DNA from: Cryptomeria japonica
Lineage: Eukaryota > Streptophyta > Pinopsida > Cupressales > Cupressaceae
Direction of reading: 5' to 3'
DNA length: 64,000 nt
Assembly: GCF_030272615.1 (NCBI RefSeq)
Contig: NC_081405.1
Coordinates: 155,918,454-155,982,453, forward strand
Shown here: one piece after another, positions 12,301 to 21,289 of the stretch
Layout: each line of letters starts with the position of its first letter
Numbering within the stretch: the stretch's first letter is position 1
The notes under the pieces: model-generated
Databases searched by the model: none
What the model saw: the letters and a program-made list of their open reading frames with translations, nothing else
What the model was told of the DNA's origin: nothing
Program-made: the position numbers and the translations under genes

Positions 12301-15300
12301 CCCAGGACATTGAAGTTCGCTCCTATTCCTCAGTCAGGGACCAGGGCGATATCCACCATATTTGCCAATTCATTCAAAATTCATGCCAAGTCAAGATTGT
12401 ACATGGTTGCACAGGGTCTAAGACATCTTAAGATGATGATATGCAAAGGTTTCAAACGTCAAAAGACTATCAATTTGAACAAGGAAGCTATATCGCTCCT
12501 GTCCCTCATCAAGGGACCAGGGCGATTTTCATTAAATCATTCGTTTTCCTTCAAGATCACGTCAAAGTCAAGGTTCGCAAGATCAAGGATATCATTTGCA
12601 AGGTGATGAACAAGGAGTAAAGCTTGAGAGATAGCAAATGTTGGCCAGAGCATGAAGTTCTCTCCTGTCCCTCACCAAGGGACTAGGGCGATATCCACCT
12701 TAGAGGGCATTCATCCACCAAATCAAGACGATCAAGCTCGAGTTTTTTGGCAAACATGCCAGTCTCAATGTGAGGATGGAGGTTTTGAACATAAAAGGCA
12801 AGAGAATCAAGACTAAACATCAAATTCGCTCCTGTCCCTTAGTCAGGGACCAGAGCGATAGGTTTGTGTCCTTACCTCTTCCAAATTTGGCGCTAAAACA
12901 TTCTTTAGATTTTATTAAATGCTAGGAAAAAATCGATAAATTTGAAATCCAATTAAAGTTAGCATTTAACATTAGCGCATGGGTCTTTATTAATTAATTT
13001 TTGCCTTTTAAAAATCGAGTTTATTTAAAATTATAGGCATTAAATTAATTAATTATAAATAAAATGGGGCGCTTGATTTAAAATTTGTTTCATTTTACAA
13101 AGGTCGGCCTTTAAGTTTATTTTAAATTTGCCTTACTCACCAAAGTCGGCCTAGGGTCAATGTGAAGGTGAGCGCCTATAAAGGGAGGTGTTTATTTCAT
13201 TTTCAAATCATCATTTTATCCTCTTTCATATGCGATTTTGGAGAAGACAAGGTGCGAAATTATCATCAAAGAGGAGTGCGTGTTTGTTTCAAGTAAGGTG
13301 AATTTGTTATCTTCAAGACATTGAAGACTCCTCCCCCAAGGTGGCGAATTGCTAAAGTGGACGTTCATTTGGAGAGAGATCACGTTGAAGCCATCAAATT
13401 TTGATTTGTGCCTAGGCGAATTCCTTTGTTTTGCATTTTAGAGTTAAACTCTCAAGTAAGGTATGACAAGATCCCTTGTTTTAATTTCGAATTTTGATTG
13501 TCATAGCCTTAAATTTTGAAATTTTGAATTCTAATAGCTCAATCGTCGTTTAGGAAATGATAACTCAAGGACTTATTATGAAGTTTCCTAAATTTAATCT
13601 CTAATCTAGTTATTCATTGCAAAATCATGTTGCTAATTTTGAAATGTTGTGTAGGCATCAAATGGAGATCTCATCAAGGAAAATCAAGCCGGATCAAGGA
13701 CGGTCTTCGCCGGGACGATCAAGCCAGGACAGGGGCGACCTCTTTCAATCCAGCGTTCCAAGGCGAGGTACATCATCATCCTACACATCAAGGACACATG
13801 GAGTTAGGACAAGGGCTCGTTGAAGAAGCAAATAATTTTAGAAGAGTTAATCAAAGATAACTTCTCAACGCTACCAAATTGAGTATCAACCAAGTGTCAG
13901 ACGAGGTGGCATCCTAGTCATCACGTCTCCAATCAGTGAGGTCCACCTCAGCATGTCCAGATTCAATGTACTTAACTCATGGAAGGTGGCACAAACTCCG
14001 ATGTACCTACCCCGGCTATCCATTGGTCGATTTTTCTAGAGGGGACATGTGTTCAAGCAATACAATTTTATCATTGGTCAAGCATTAAATGTTATGTAAT
14101 GGTTGTAACAAACCCTAATTAGGGTTTTCATTGTTGAATCTTGGCCATTGATCTTGAATTGATCTAAGCCATCGAATTGAATTGTGGGCACTATATAAGC
14201 CCTGACATTTCATTTTGTAAAGTGAATTAGAGAGAGTTGTAAATAATAGAAAGCAGTTAGTAGATAGAGAGTAGTTAGAAATTGATAGAATAGTAATTAG
14301 AGTAGAATAGGAGGACAAGGCAAGAAATTGTTGCCATTGATTGTAAACAAACTCCATTTTCATTGAAGTAATGGTGAAGTGTGTCGTTTCTTGCAATTTG
14401 CATGGTTTCTTGTTGATTCTTCAATCCTAGATGGTAGATGATTAGATGAATGGAGGAAATGCGATTGATTAATGGTGGAATTCGTATATCCATACTACTA
14501 GCAGTTTGTTGATTGCAGACTTGCCTTGTGTAGTCAACTGGAATCATTCAGCTTAAGCTCAATTTCAATTTGTCGCTTCTTCATTGATATGCATCAACTT
14601 GATGGTGTCTATGCCTGCGGTGATGATTTGAACATCATAAAGCTTCCCTTAGAAGATCGCACTAGCCTTGTGGAGATGGTCCATTGATGTCAAAACAAGA
14701 CCTAGTTAGAGTTTCATCAAAAATCAAATCATTGCTCCTACATTCTTAGTATTAGGATTAGATCTTCTCTTCGCCCTCATCCTTTTTCCATTTTTTCAAA
14801 TCTAAGCCAGTAAGAGCCTGTGTTCCAGCAAAGCAGATCGGAAGTTCAATCATCAGATGTAAGTCTCCTTGTGATTCCAGCAAATCACATCATACCACTG
14901 GAGTTTATCCACACGTAGAGACCCTACTAACCAGAACATTGGAGTCATCCTAACTGATCCTTCATGCGAATCTTCAGCAGTTAGAGACTTTATTCAAGAG
15001 AGGATAAGATGCCTTTAGGTATTTTATTCTGTGTATGATGGTGTACAAAATACACGTCAACACCACCCAAGTTGAACTTAAGGGGGGTGTTGGCGTAGGT
15101 TTTCCTTTTTTAGGTTAATTGTATTTTTTCTACATGTTTGTTTAGCTTGCTAAGGTCGTTAGGAGTAGGTTAATATGAGGGTAGATGACATCTTCCATGA
15201 GTATAATTCCCACTTATTTTTCCATCTCATGAGTATTTGTGTGTTCTCTCATTTATAACTCTCTTCTTTTTTAAATTTTGTTCTAAGATCATTTGTTGAA

Positions 15301-18300
15301 TGGAGTTTATGTGATTATCCTTGCATTGGGTCTTTGTATTTGTTCATTCTTTGGAGAACCTAACCTAAACAACCCACTAGCGTATTAAATTATGTACGTG
15401 GTGTTGACAACATTTGAGATTCCTTGGTGCAATATTAGGTAGTGTTTCTTATCTATTGAATATAGTGTTATTCATTGATGTCATGGTGTCAAGGTGATTT
15501 ATTCATGTCAAAGTATTTGAGAACAACAAAGGATAGAGTATAGTAATGATTGTATAGCTCTCTTAATGTTATCATTACGTACCGGTATCAGTAGTTTCTG
15601 TATGTCTATTGTATTTTTAGTGGCCTAGAAGTGTCTGCATTTAGTTTCTATGATTCGTTGTTCAGAGGCTGTATGTGTATTGAATCACACTGTTGTTTTT
15701 GCTACCGCATTCTACTGTAGCAGAGCATTCTGGCTTGTGGTTTGAAAGATAAGTATGGCTACACACGAAGAAGAAATTTCCTAAGTTTCAGAGGTTTTGC
15801 TCTAATATACAAAAAGTTAGAGATGACAGAGTGTTCGTAGTGCTAGTTCATTGACCGTGCAGAGGGTTTTGTTGGATGTTCCTGAGAAGGGTAATGTGCA
15901 CTAGCTGGAGAATGTGTGTGAAGGTAGATGGGACCAATTGAGTTCGTGTTGGGAAACACATAGCTTGTTCTTACTCTAGGGATAATGTGTTGGTTGTTAG
16001 AATCGAACCGACTACACATTTCACATTGTTTGATTTAAGGAATTCATTCATGGCCGACTTATGGACATTGTATTTGGATCTAGGCCAACATGATGTATAT
16101 AACATTGGAATGCATATATAATGCCTATCAATTTTTATTCCAATGTGGAGATGTAAGGGTGAGTGGTTGAATAAGGATTGAATACTATGAAGAGAATGCG
16201 GTGATTATATGTTGTGAAATGTGCGAGCTAGAATGCATATCTTATACACACCGTGAGAGTGTTCTAAAGTAGATCAAATTAGATAGATGATGAATATTAA
16301 GTTTGAAAGGGCCGCATGGCATATCTTTTGTATTTCCTACGTTTTATTTGTATTTGAGGTTGGTGCTCAGTTCCTTGGATTAGGGGATTGGTGTCTCCTA
16401 TAGGTTGGTTCTTGCAAATCAGATTGGAGATTGGTGTCACCTTTTTAGGTTGAAATTCCTATGGATTGGTGCTTGCAAAATCATTGTAAGTTCATTATTA
16501 TTTTTGTAAGGCTGGATTTGGATAGTAGATCCAAGCAACTATTCTCACTATGGCTTTTCCCTTTTGGGTTTCCACATATATTTGTTGTTCTCTTGTGTTG
16601 ATATGTGAATGTAGCTATCTTTGCATTGTTAATTTGCTGATAATGTGGGATGTGGTAATAGTTTTAATATTGCTCTATGTTTGAGGTTGAAACTTGGATA
16701 TACTGATTCATCGCCTTCCCCCTCCCCCCCACCTCTCAGTATATCTGTGTGCATAACATTGATCTTGGAGTAAGTTTTTATAGCCCTTCAAATTCTCAAT
16801 GTGGATTGCCCTCTAATATGCCTTACAATGGCTAATTTGGATGCCTTTTTGCTTTGTTTTCATTAATATTATTTGAGTCTTCCTCTTTGATTTCAATTTG
16901 TGTATTATGATCCTAGGTTTTATTGTTCAATTTCAAAAAATTAAAATGTCTACTGAGGGTCCAAGGAAATTAGTAATTACTCTATCTTATAATTTTTTTA
17001 ACAACTGTTCCTACTTCCTAATATTTTCTTTGATATTAACATTAATTATATAAGCGTTTGTGTTTGTTCAGTCATGTTTTCTGCTTAGCTTTAAGAGATT
17101 GATCGGAATTGTATAGGTAGTGTTTTGACTTTAAACTAAAACTGTAATAATAAATTGAATTACTCTTGTTACAAACAGTTAAAGGAGATCATGTTTTTCC
17201 CTAGTTTTATAAAATTTGAAGGTTGTCTTTTTTTGGAGATAATGTTTCCAAAGAGGGGGCAAATAAAGCCATCAACAAAATGCTACTGTGTTTTTCACTA
17301 GTTTTGTAAAATTTGAAGGTTGTCTTTTTTGGCGATAATGTCCCCAAAGAGAGAGCGGATCAAGCTATGGAAACAATAAAGGGAGGTGATGCCCTACTTG
17401 TTCTTGGATCATCCTTGATGACAATGTCAGCTTATCGTCTTGTGAGGTAATGACTTTTTTAATTTACCAAAGTAAATGCTAATTGTTGTGAGCAAAGAAC
17501 TTATGAAATTGATAACTATTTTTATTTGTTAATTATTTTTAATTGTTTGATGTTGAGTTGGTTTCTGCATTTTTAAACTCTATCTTGATATAGCTGGTAA
17601 TGAAAATATTTACTCGCATAAGCAGGGCAGCAAGAGTTGAAAGATTTACATGAAGGCATACGTTTTTATGAAATAAAGAACTGTTCCCTGCTATTCTAGT
17701 TAATGAAGAGCCATTTCAATAGTTTATCCTTGTGAGCATCACCAAGATGGAGCGAGTGCTAAGTGAACCATTCATGTTGCTAAGAGATGGGTTCTAGTGA
17801 ACCCTACTAATGAATGACAAGTTCACAAAGGTTGACTCAATATTAACATGCAGATGATTCTTGAAAATTAAACATCCAATCAGCAAAAGCTTGTGCTTCT
17901 GTGTACATGTTTTCTCACCTGCAGCGATAAATGTGCTGGTACATGTAACAAAACATTTAACAATGTGGAAAACCAAGGAATTTTAAGAGGAGTGATAAAA
18001 ATACTTTCGTTAAGGGAGAGAAGCACTAGAAAAAGTTTTCATCAACAGGGCTGTCATCTAACCTATCAACGTTGGAAAGATTAGGAATGTGGCAGATGAT
18101 CCACTACTACATTCTCCTTGCCATGCTTGTCCATGCTGGTGATTTTGAATTCCTCTAGAAACAAAAGCTAGAAAATAGTGTTCTGGTTAGAGCTAAAGGG
18201 GATTATTCAAGCCCAAATACATTAATTATTTTATAACCAGAAAATAGAATATCTGAATTAATTAATTGTATAAATAACTGCTAGAAATTGTTTGCCAATC

Positions 18301-20447
18301 ACTATATAATTGACTTATACTTAAACTAAATTTTATTAATATAGTAGATGATACATGTCCTTTTGTCCAGTTTCTGACTAAGTACTCCAATGGAAGAAAA
18401 AACAGATGCACTTTGGTAGAACGTGAGGGAACGTGTTGAAGGAATATGGAAAGTCATTGTCCATTGGAGCCTCTTAAGTTTACTAACTTGGTTTGCGTGT
18501 TAGACTAATATGTGTACTATTGTGTAGAAGAGAGCAACCTTTTAGATCATAGTTGAAAAACTCAGTCAGGCAACAACTCAGCTGACCCAAAAGCTATAAG
18601 AACTTGGAACTTGGGGAAAAATTTGACAATAACTCACAAACTTTTGCGAAAATTAAAAAACACAAATTTATAAAAGTATTCTTTAGAAACATATTTCATT
18701 ATAATTGAATTGAGGGAACCTATTTCATTATAATTGAATTGAGGGAATACATTTCATTATTGAGATTTGATGAGGAGCAGTCGTAGTTGTTTGGATTTTT
18801 TTTCATTGGAAGGACCTCTCACCTCTTGCCTACTAGCAGGGAAGAGACTGCGTTGGTCTTTGATCAGTAGTTGCTGAATGTACAAGTTGACAGGGGTTGC
18901 TAGCACCAATATTTTGAGCGAAGTGAGATTAGCATTGTTGGGCATTAGTGTAGATATGTCATACATAGTATTGCATATTCGTTGAAACATTAAGGTTGAT
19001 CTAGTTGAGCAAACCATGATTGTGCTTATATTGGAGCGTGGGTTTAGAATAGTCAGAAGGATTGATGCACCAATATGATACCCCATGCACAGCAATAATG
19101 AACAGCAGCGGAATAGGAATGGTCGATACGTCCTCTAGGTCACTAGACACTTGTAGGAAAAGAGTACAAGATCAAATCCTTTACAGCAAAGCAATATTGC
19201 ACAGATTTTCTTTTGAAGTCCCCAAAAATACAATCGATACACCCAAGCATTAATGCCTAGCATTATCAAAGTGCTAGCATTAACCTTTCACTTAGAACAT
19301 TCATGAATACAAGTAATAAGAACCCCATCCAAGGAAGGACTTCACGTCTAAGCGAATATACTATATAGCAAAGTAAATTCACGCATAGAAGATGGATAGC
19401 TGCATCCAAACTAGATGCTTACACTGCAGTGAAGTAAGCTTTTAAATAAGTCGTGTCCAATACTCACAGGTCTGTGCTCACCCATTGCATATTTATCTCC
19501 ACAAATAACAATCGATAAGCTCCAAACTCACGCCACATCTGTCATGCTCCCACCATAGACTCAGATTGCAGCGCTTTGAACTTTTACTCCCAGCAAAGGA
19601 AGCAATGCCATTATGATTTATTATTGTGATTGCATTTATGATGTGAGAAAGAGGATCCAACGACGCACCAATGATTAAGCTCCTACAATTTGCAATTATT
19701 ATATCATTCTGAATGATTTATGCCTTAAAAGATTTTACTTAGGAAGTACCGTGGTTCTGGCCAAACTATGAATTAGAAGAGATGCTGAAAGGTTGCTCTG
19801 AAAATTGATTAGGTTTGTAGGAAAATTAAAAATTATGGCATTCTTTATTGGATAAGGGGATAAGCATATTGCAAACACAAAGTCAAGTTCGTTTGGAGGA
19901 GGTGTATTTAGTTTTTGACATTTGGTCAGTGGTAGTGTTGAGCGTTTTGATGGTTTTCTGGCAATGATGGGTAATTATATTGGTTAATATATGCTAAAGT
20001 GGACATTACAGCTAAATTTGTGTCAATTTTCTTCTTATAAGTTCTGGTTTCCAACATAAAATTTTAATAAATTTATCTTTGGACGCAACTCTTTTTTCTT
20101 AATATTTTATAAAAGCATTCTTTTCAACATTCCACACTAACATTAAAACTTTTCTATATGTAGGGCTGCATATGAGGTGGGATCACCCGTTGGACTAATA
20201 AACATTGGTCCTACACGCGCTGACAACTTAGCAACGTTAAAGATAGAGGCCCGTTGTGGTGAAGTATGTTGTATTAGACCACTCATTCATGGAGATTCTA
20301 TTTTTCTTTTTCAGTCGCCTAAGTAATTGTTATCCAGTTTATATCAGTTTTATTTAGTAGAAACTCATGGGACATTGTTGACAATGTTTGCAGGTACTAT
20401 CTAGGTTGTTGGCAATGGGTTCAATTCGTGTACCTTTAGTTCCATAA
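195..20447 (+). CDS. SRT2: SIRT4-type sirtuin SRT2, C-terminal 245 codons in six exons (5' partial)
   Basis: Sirtuins are NAD-dependent protein deacylases; the plant SRT2 branch is SIRT4-like and reported mainly from mitochondria. The coding exons are 195-355, 487-616, 6785-6949, 17319-17446, 20164-20263 and 20394-20447. All junctions are GT-AG and the phases agree, giving 245 residues and a TAA. Motifs in order: RRYWARSYAGWRRF, the NAD-pocket motif TQNVD, catalytic ELHG, a first Zn pair CLDC, RPDGDIEID, a second Zn pair CEQC, FFGDNVPKERA, GSSLMTMSA and NIGPTRAD. The order and wording match Arabidopsis SRT2 as I remember it, including the short tail ending in VP. The N-terminal third, including the GAGxS loop, lies outside the window. 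Introns of 6.2, 10.4 and 2.7 kb are filled with repeats, but no coding exon looks damaged. A Copia element lies 157 bp past the stop, probably in or near the 3' UTR. The family assignment is secure; organelle targeting cannot be judged here. Confidence 0.93.
487..616 (+). CDS. SRT2: SRT2 exon B (catalytic His, first zinc pair)
   Basis: The acceptor is ttacag at 481-486 and the donor follows CCAGAG at 616. It encodes LHNRAGSDPLELHGTTHSV, with the catalytic histidine in ELHG, then CLDC, the first half of the Zn ribbon. The intron before it is only 131 bp. Confidence 0.93.
1211..1334. repeat. 62-bp tandem duplication
   Basis: Two adjacent copies (1211-1272 and 1273-1334) begin TTAGGTTTTAAACTTTTTGT and end in GTGCATCAAGTCTCTT, with a few substitutions between them. 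This is a local duplication inside the SRT2 intron with no coding content. Confidence 0.85.
4234..4241. repeat. 8-bp target-site duplication, left copy (ATGCAAAC)
   Basis: Identical to 4957-4964 and directly abutting the inverted terminal repeats. It fixes both ends of the hAT-type insertion. Confidence 0.8.
4242..4956 (+). mobile_element. hAT-type DNA transposon relic, deletion derivative
   Basis: A 715-bp insertion flanked by a perfect 8-bp target duplication, ATGCAAAC (4234-4241 and 4957-4964), the size made by hAT transposases. The ends form an imperfect terminal inverted repeat: CTAGGTTACCGGGTTCAG at the left, and CTAGGTTGCCGGTTCAG read inward from the right. The left part has GC-rich subrepeats of GAACCCAAGAGGACC and a T tract. 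From about 4558 the + strand reads MWDIEPEHTDLDAFTSQLVA and then a long Asp/Glu-rich stretch, with an in-frame TAA after DSDSEQT. An acidic tail like this fits the C-terminus of plant hAT transposases, so the element is probably a transposase gene that has lost its 5' and catalytic parts. The inverted ends and 8-bp duplication are seen directly; the hAT label is inferred from them. Confidence 0.75.
6085..6610. repeat. Diverged local duplication (about 265-bp units)
   Basis: Two stretches share words in the same order. GGGACTCACATTTTGTATTT near 6088 is echoed by GGAACTCTCATTTTGTATGT near 6353, GTTATCC plus a TTCAG context recurs, and TTGATGTAAATTTTGCTAG near 6310 recurs as TTGATGTAAACTTTGTTAG near 6580. 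I read this as an old duplication inside the intron. The boundaries are approximate. Confidence 0.45.
6785..6949 (+). CDS. SRT2: SRT2 exon C (second zinc pair)
   Basis: The acceptor is tttgcag at 6778-6784 and the donor gtaagc begins at 6950. Both boundaries are phase 0 (55 codons). It encodes WALAIESVEKGELDIDSSFG, then QQRPDGDIEIDERFW and CEQCGGVLKPS. The CEQC pair completes the Zn site. Reading past the donor gives a short spurious extension ending at 6968. Confidence 0.93.
8190..8800. repeat. About 333-bp tandem duplication
   Basis: The word GCCTCTTGATTTGAG occurs at 8231 and 8564. The order around it is conserved in both copies: GTGTGGTG, a run of CACCACC, TTTGGTGGTGTCT-like text, CTTGTCTGACA and TTCTTTAGCATC. 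The copies are moderately diverged. A minus-strand open frame across the first unit (7887-8342) has a Lys/Glu-rich stretch but matches no family I recognise. Confidence 0.75.
8786..9363. repeat. About 311-bp tandem duplication
   Basis: GAGGTTGAGTCTTTTTACAT starts both units (8786 and 9097). The text that follows, from AACAATTCTCCTCTTAAAGC to ATAAATTTCTTTAGGGACAC, is nearly identical. The second copy lacks about 45 bp near its start. It is younger than the adjacent 333-bp pair, judging by its higher identity. Confidence 0.85.
9364..9844. other. Unassigned intronic sequence
   Basis: No recognisable coding or repeat structure. The left end of the adjoining Copia relic may lie in here, but I cannot place it. 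Confidence 0.4.
10355..10540. repeat. 93-bp tandem duplication inside the Copia integrase relic
   Basis: Two nearly identical adjacent units (10355-10447 and 10448-10540), each containing CAATTTGACCTTCATTGATG. The duplication arose after or during decay of the element. Confidence 0.85.
11778..12870. repeat. Array of a palindromic motif at about 166-bp spacing in the LTR
   Basis: CGCTCCTGTCCC, a 4-8 base loop, then GGGACCAGGGCGA recurs near 11778, 11944, 11986, 12152, 12318, 12494, 12660 and 12827. Successive full copies are mostly 166-176 bp apart. The motif is far better conserved than the sequence between copies, which suggests either recent array expansion with selection on the motif or repeated gene conversion. 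Confidence 0.85.
14192..14198 (+). promoter_or_regulatory. TATA box of the long solo LTR
   Basis: TATATAA within GGGCACTATATAAGCCC, followed about 30 bp downstream by an AG-rich leader. It is the best core-promoter candidate in the LTR and sets its likely + orientation. Confidence 0.55.
15088..15381 (+). mobile_element. 3' LTR fragment of the Copia relic
   Basis: Begins TGTTGGCGTAGG directly after the purine tract and probably ends around CCTAACCTAAACA. The right end is an estimate, since no 5' partner LTR is available for comparison. Confidence 0.5.
15382..17189. other. Unassigned intronic sequence, LTR-like in part
   Basis: No coding content seen. The stretch near 16340-16640 (repeated GATTGGTG words, then TGGCTTTTCCCTTTTGGGTT) reads like the R-U5 part of a Copia LTR, but I could not find its ends or a target duplication. 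A C-run sits near 16722. Confidence 0.35.
17190..17388 (+). repeat. SRT2: 97-bp tandem duplication covering the 3' splice site and start of an SRT2 exon
   Basis: The left unit (about 17190-17288) repeats the branch region, the acceptor TTTGAAG and the first 50-60 bases of exon D. The true exon begins at 17319 and its mirror at 17222. The left copy keeps a usable-looking AG at 17220-17221 and reads GGAGATAATGTTTCCAAAGA where the real exon has GGCGATAATGTCCCCAAAGA. It has an extra T in the T run, so if spliced in phase it would meet a TAA within seven codons. It is a decayed partial exon copy and a possible decoy splice site. Confidence 0.85.
17319..17446 (+). CDS. SRT2: SRT2 exon D (FFGDNVPKERA, GSSLMTMSA)
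   Basis: The acceptor is tttgaag at 17312-17318 and the donor gtaatg begins at 17447. It starts in phase 0 and ends two bases into the arginine codon of YRLVR. It encodes VVFFGDNVPKERADQAMETI and the GSSLMTMSA segment of the Rossmann fold that holds NAD. Confidence 0.93.
17447..20163 (+). other. SRT2: SRT2 intron, 2.7 kb
   Basis: Starts gtaatg and ends atatgtag. Apart from a 29-bp tandem repeat at 18692-18765 I see only AT-rich text. The stretch 18757-19640 is less AT-rich and may be a retroelement scrap, but no family motif is visible. Confidence 0.7.
18692..18765. repeat. 29-bp tandem repeat, 2.5 copies
   Basis: TATTTCATTATAATTGAATT plus GAGGGAA occurs twice (18692 and 18721), followed by a partial third copy. 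Confidence 0.8.
20164..20263 (+). CDS. SRT2: SRT2 exon E (NIGPTRAD)
   Basis: The acceptor is tatgtag and the donor gtatgt begins at 20264. It completes the split arginine and encodes AAYEVGSPVGLINIGPTRAD, then KIEARCGE. NxGxTRAD is the family's last NAD-adenosine contact. Confidence 0.93.
20394..20447 (+). CDS. SRT2: SRT2 last exon and stop
   Basis: The acceptor is ttgcag at 20388-20393. It encodes VLSRLLAMGSIRVPLVP and ends with TAA at 20445-20447. The length and wording match the SRT2 C-terminus. A variant poly(A) signal ATTAAA lies near 20509, before the Copia insertion. Confidence 0.92.
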   Translation, partial: VLSRLLAMGSIRVPLVP

Positions 20448-20604
20448 GATAAAAATTCAAGGTTTATTGTGGAATGGTAGTTGAATACTACTATACTTTT
20501 AACATCTATTAAATTTGGAAACCAAACTCGATTGTGCCAAGCATAGATTTGGGCTAATTATAAAGCTATATCTTAAAATTATAGCAATAATTATAGCTTA
20601 TTAT

Positions 20605-21252
20605 TGTTAAATTCGTGCCCTAGATCAGTAATCAGATTTGTAACATTTAATCATGCCCTAGTTTATTAATCAGATTCGTAATTTAGTAAACTATAATCAA
20701 GTAAATTCAAGAATGAAACAAGGAACCAAGAGACAAACACAAATACCCTGGGAAAACCTCCAAGGAGGAAAAACCCATCATTAAAGACCCACAGGTTAGA
20801 TTATGTATTCACTCTTATTGCACAAATACAATATTTAGCTTGCTTTTCTGAATCTGATCTTTATATATCTGATCTGCCCTTTTTGCATGCTTCAAGACTG
20901 CACCAAAATGCCCTATAGCCTATTGAATAAGTTTGCCCAATCCTTGGACAAATTCGCACAACCTTCTTTGGTGATTTCGCACCTCTTGTTTGCAGAGCTA
21001 ATTCGCTGATTTCATGGATAAGTGAATTGTATTTGCATTTGCAATTTAACCTTTATTTATGAGTCCATAGCCTTCATAAAATCCAAGTCAACCTCCCTCT
21101 TTTGGCGCCAATTTATTTATTGTGGCGTGGAGGTATAGGGCTGGGCTCAACTTGGGGGCACGCTACCCTTTTAGGATAGGACCTAGTCCTATATGGGTTC
21201 GGATGTTGCCTTAAGGCAATCCGAACCCATTTTTACCTAGTTACAAACAACA
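20605..21252 (-). repeat. LTR (3' in element sense) of the downstream Copia
   Basis: 648 bp, about 95% identical to 25097-25746. Both copies contain the conserved block TTAAGGCAATCCGAACCCAT near the TG/CA end. Confidence 0.9.
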
Positions 21253-21289
21253 CTCCCTCTTAACTAGGGAAGAAGAGAATACATAATCT

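Larger units (their letters stand above)
11380..15062 (+). mobile_element. Very long solo LTR (3.7 kb), Gypsy-like
   Basis: Starts TGTTGTGACG and ends CGTCAACA, giving inverted TGTTG/CAACA ends, and is flanked by a 5-bp duplication CCACC (11375-11379 and 15063-15067). It sits just upstream of the polypurine tract of the surrounding Copia relic. I see no second copy of the terminal sequence inside and no gag or pol coding text, so the whole insertion reads as one LTR left by recombination. It has a TATA box (14192) followed by an AG-rich leader-like stretch, which suggests + orientation with a 2.8-kb U3. The U3 carries eight copies of a palindromic motif at about 166-bp spacing (11778-12870). 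The Gypsy label is an inference from size and ends. Confidence 0.75.
9845..15381 (+). mobile_element. Copia (Ty1) retrotransposon relic, 5' end not found, split by a solo LTR
   Basis: An old fossil. It holds fragments of the protease/integrase region (9845-11265), including GKHPKEKFDKGKTWRAT-type zinc-binding text, TFIDDFSRSIWVYFF of the integrase core and an acidic stretch before reverse transcriptase. Most of RT and RNase H is gone. After the nested insertion (11380-15062) comes a polypurine tract, AACTTAAGGGGGG (15075-15087), then an LTR starting TGTTGGCGTAGG. The wording is close to the better-preserved Copia at 36442-51402, so both belong to one lineage. It is clearly broken in many places, and I found no 5' LTR in the window. 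Confidence 0.75.
6950..17318 (+). other. SRT2: SRT2 intron, 10.4 kb, repeat-filled
   Basis: Starts gtaagc and ends ttgaag. From left to right it contains unassigned sequence to 8190, two sets of local tandem duplications (8190-9363), a Copia relic (9845-15381) carrying a nested 3.7-kb solo LTR (11380-15062), unassigned sequence to 17189, and a decayed duplicate of the next exon (17190-17288). Confidence 0.8.

Noticed and set aside
18757-19253. Overlapping frames on both strands as a small gene within the SRT2 intron
   Set aside because: No recognisable domain, no supporting signals, and both strands are equally open.
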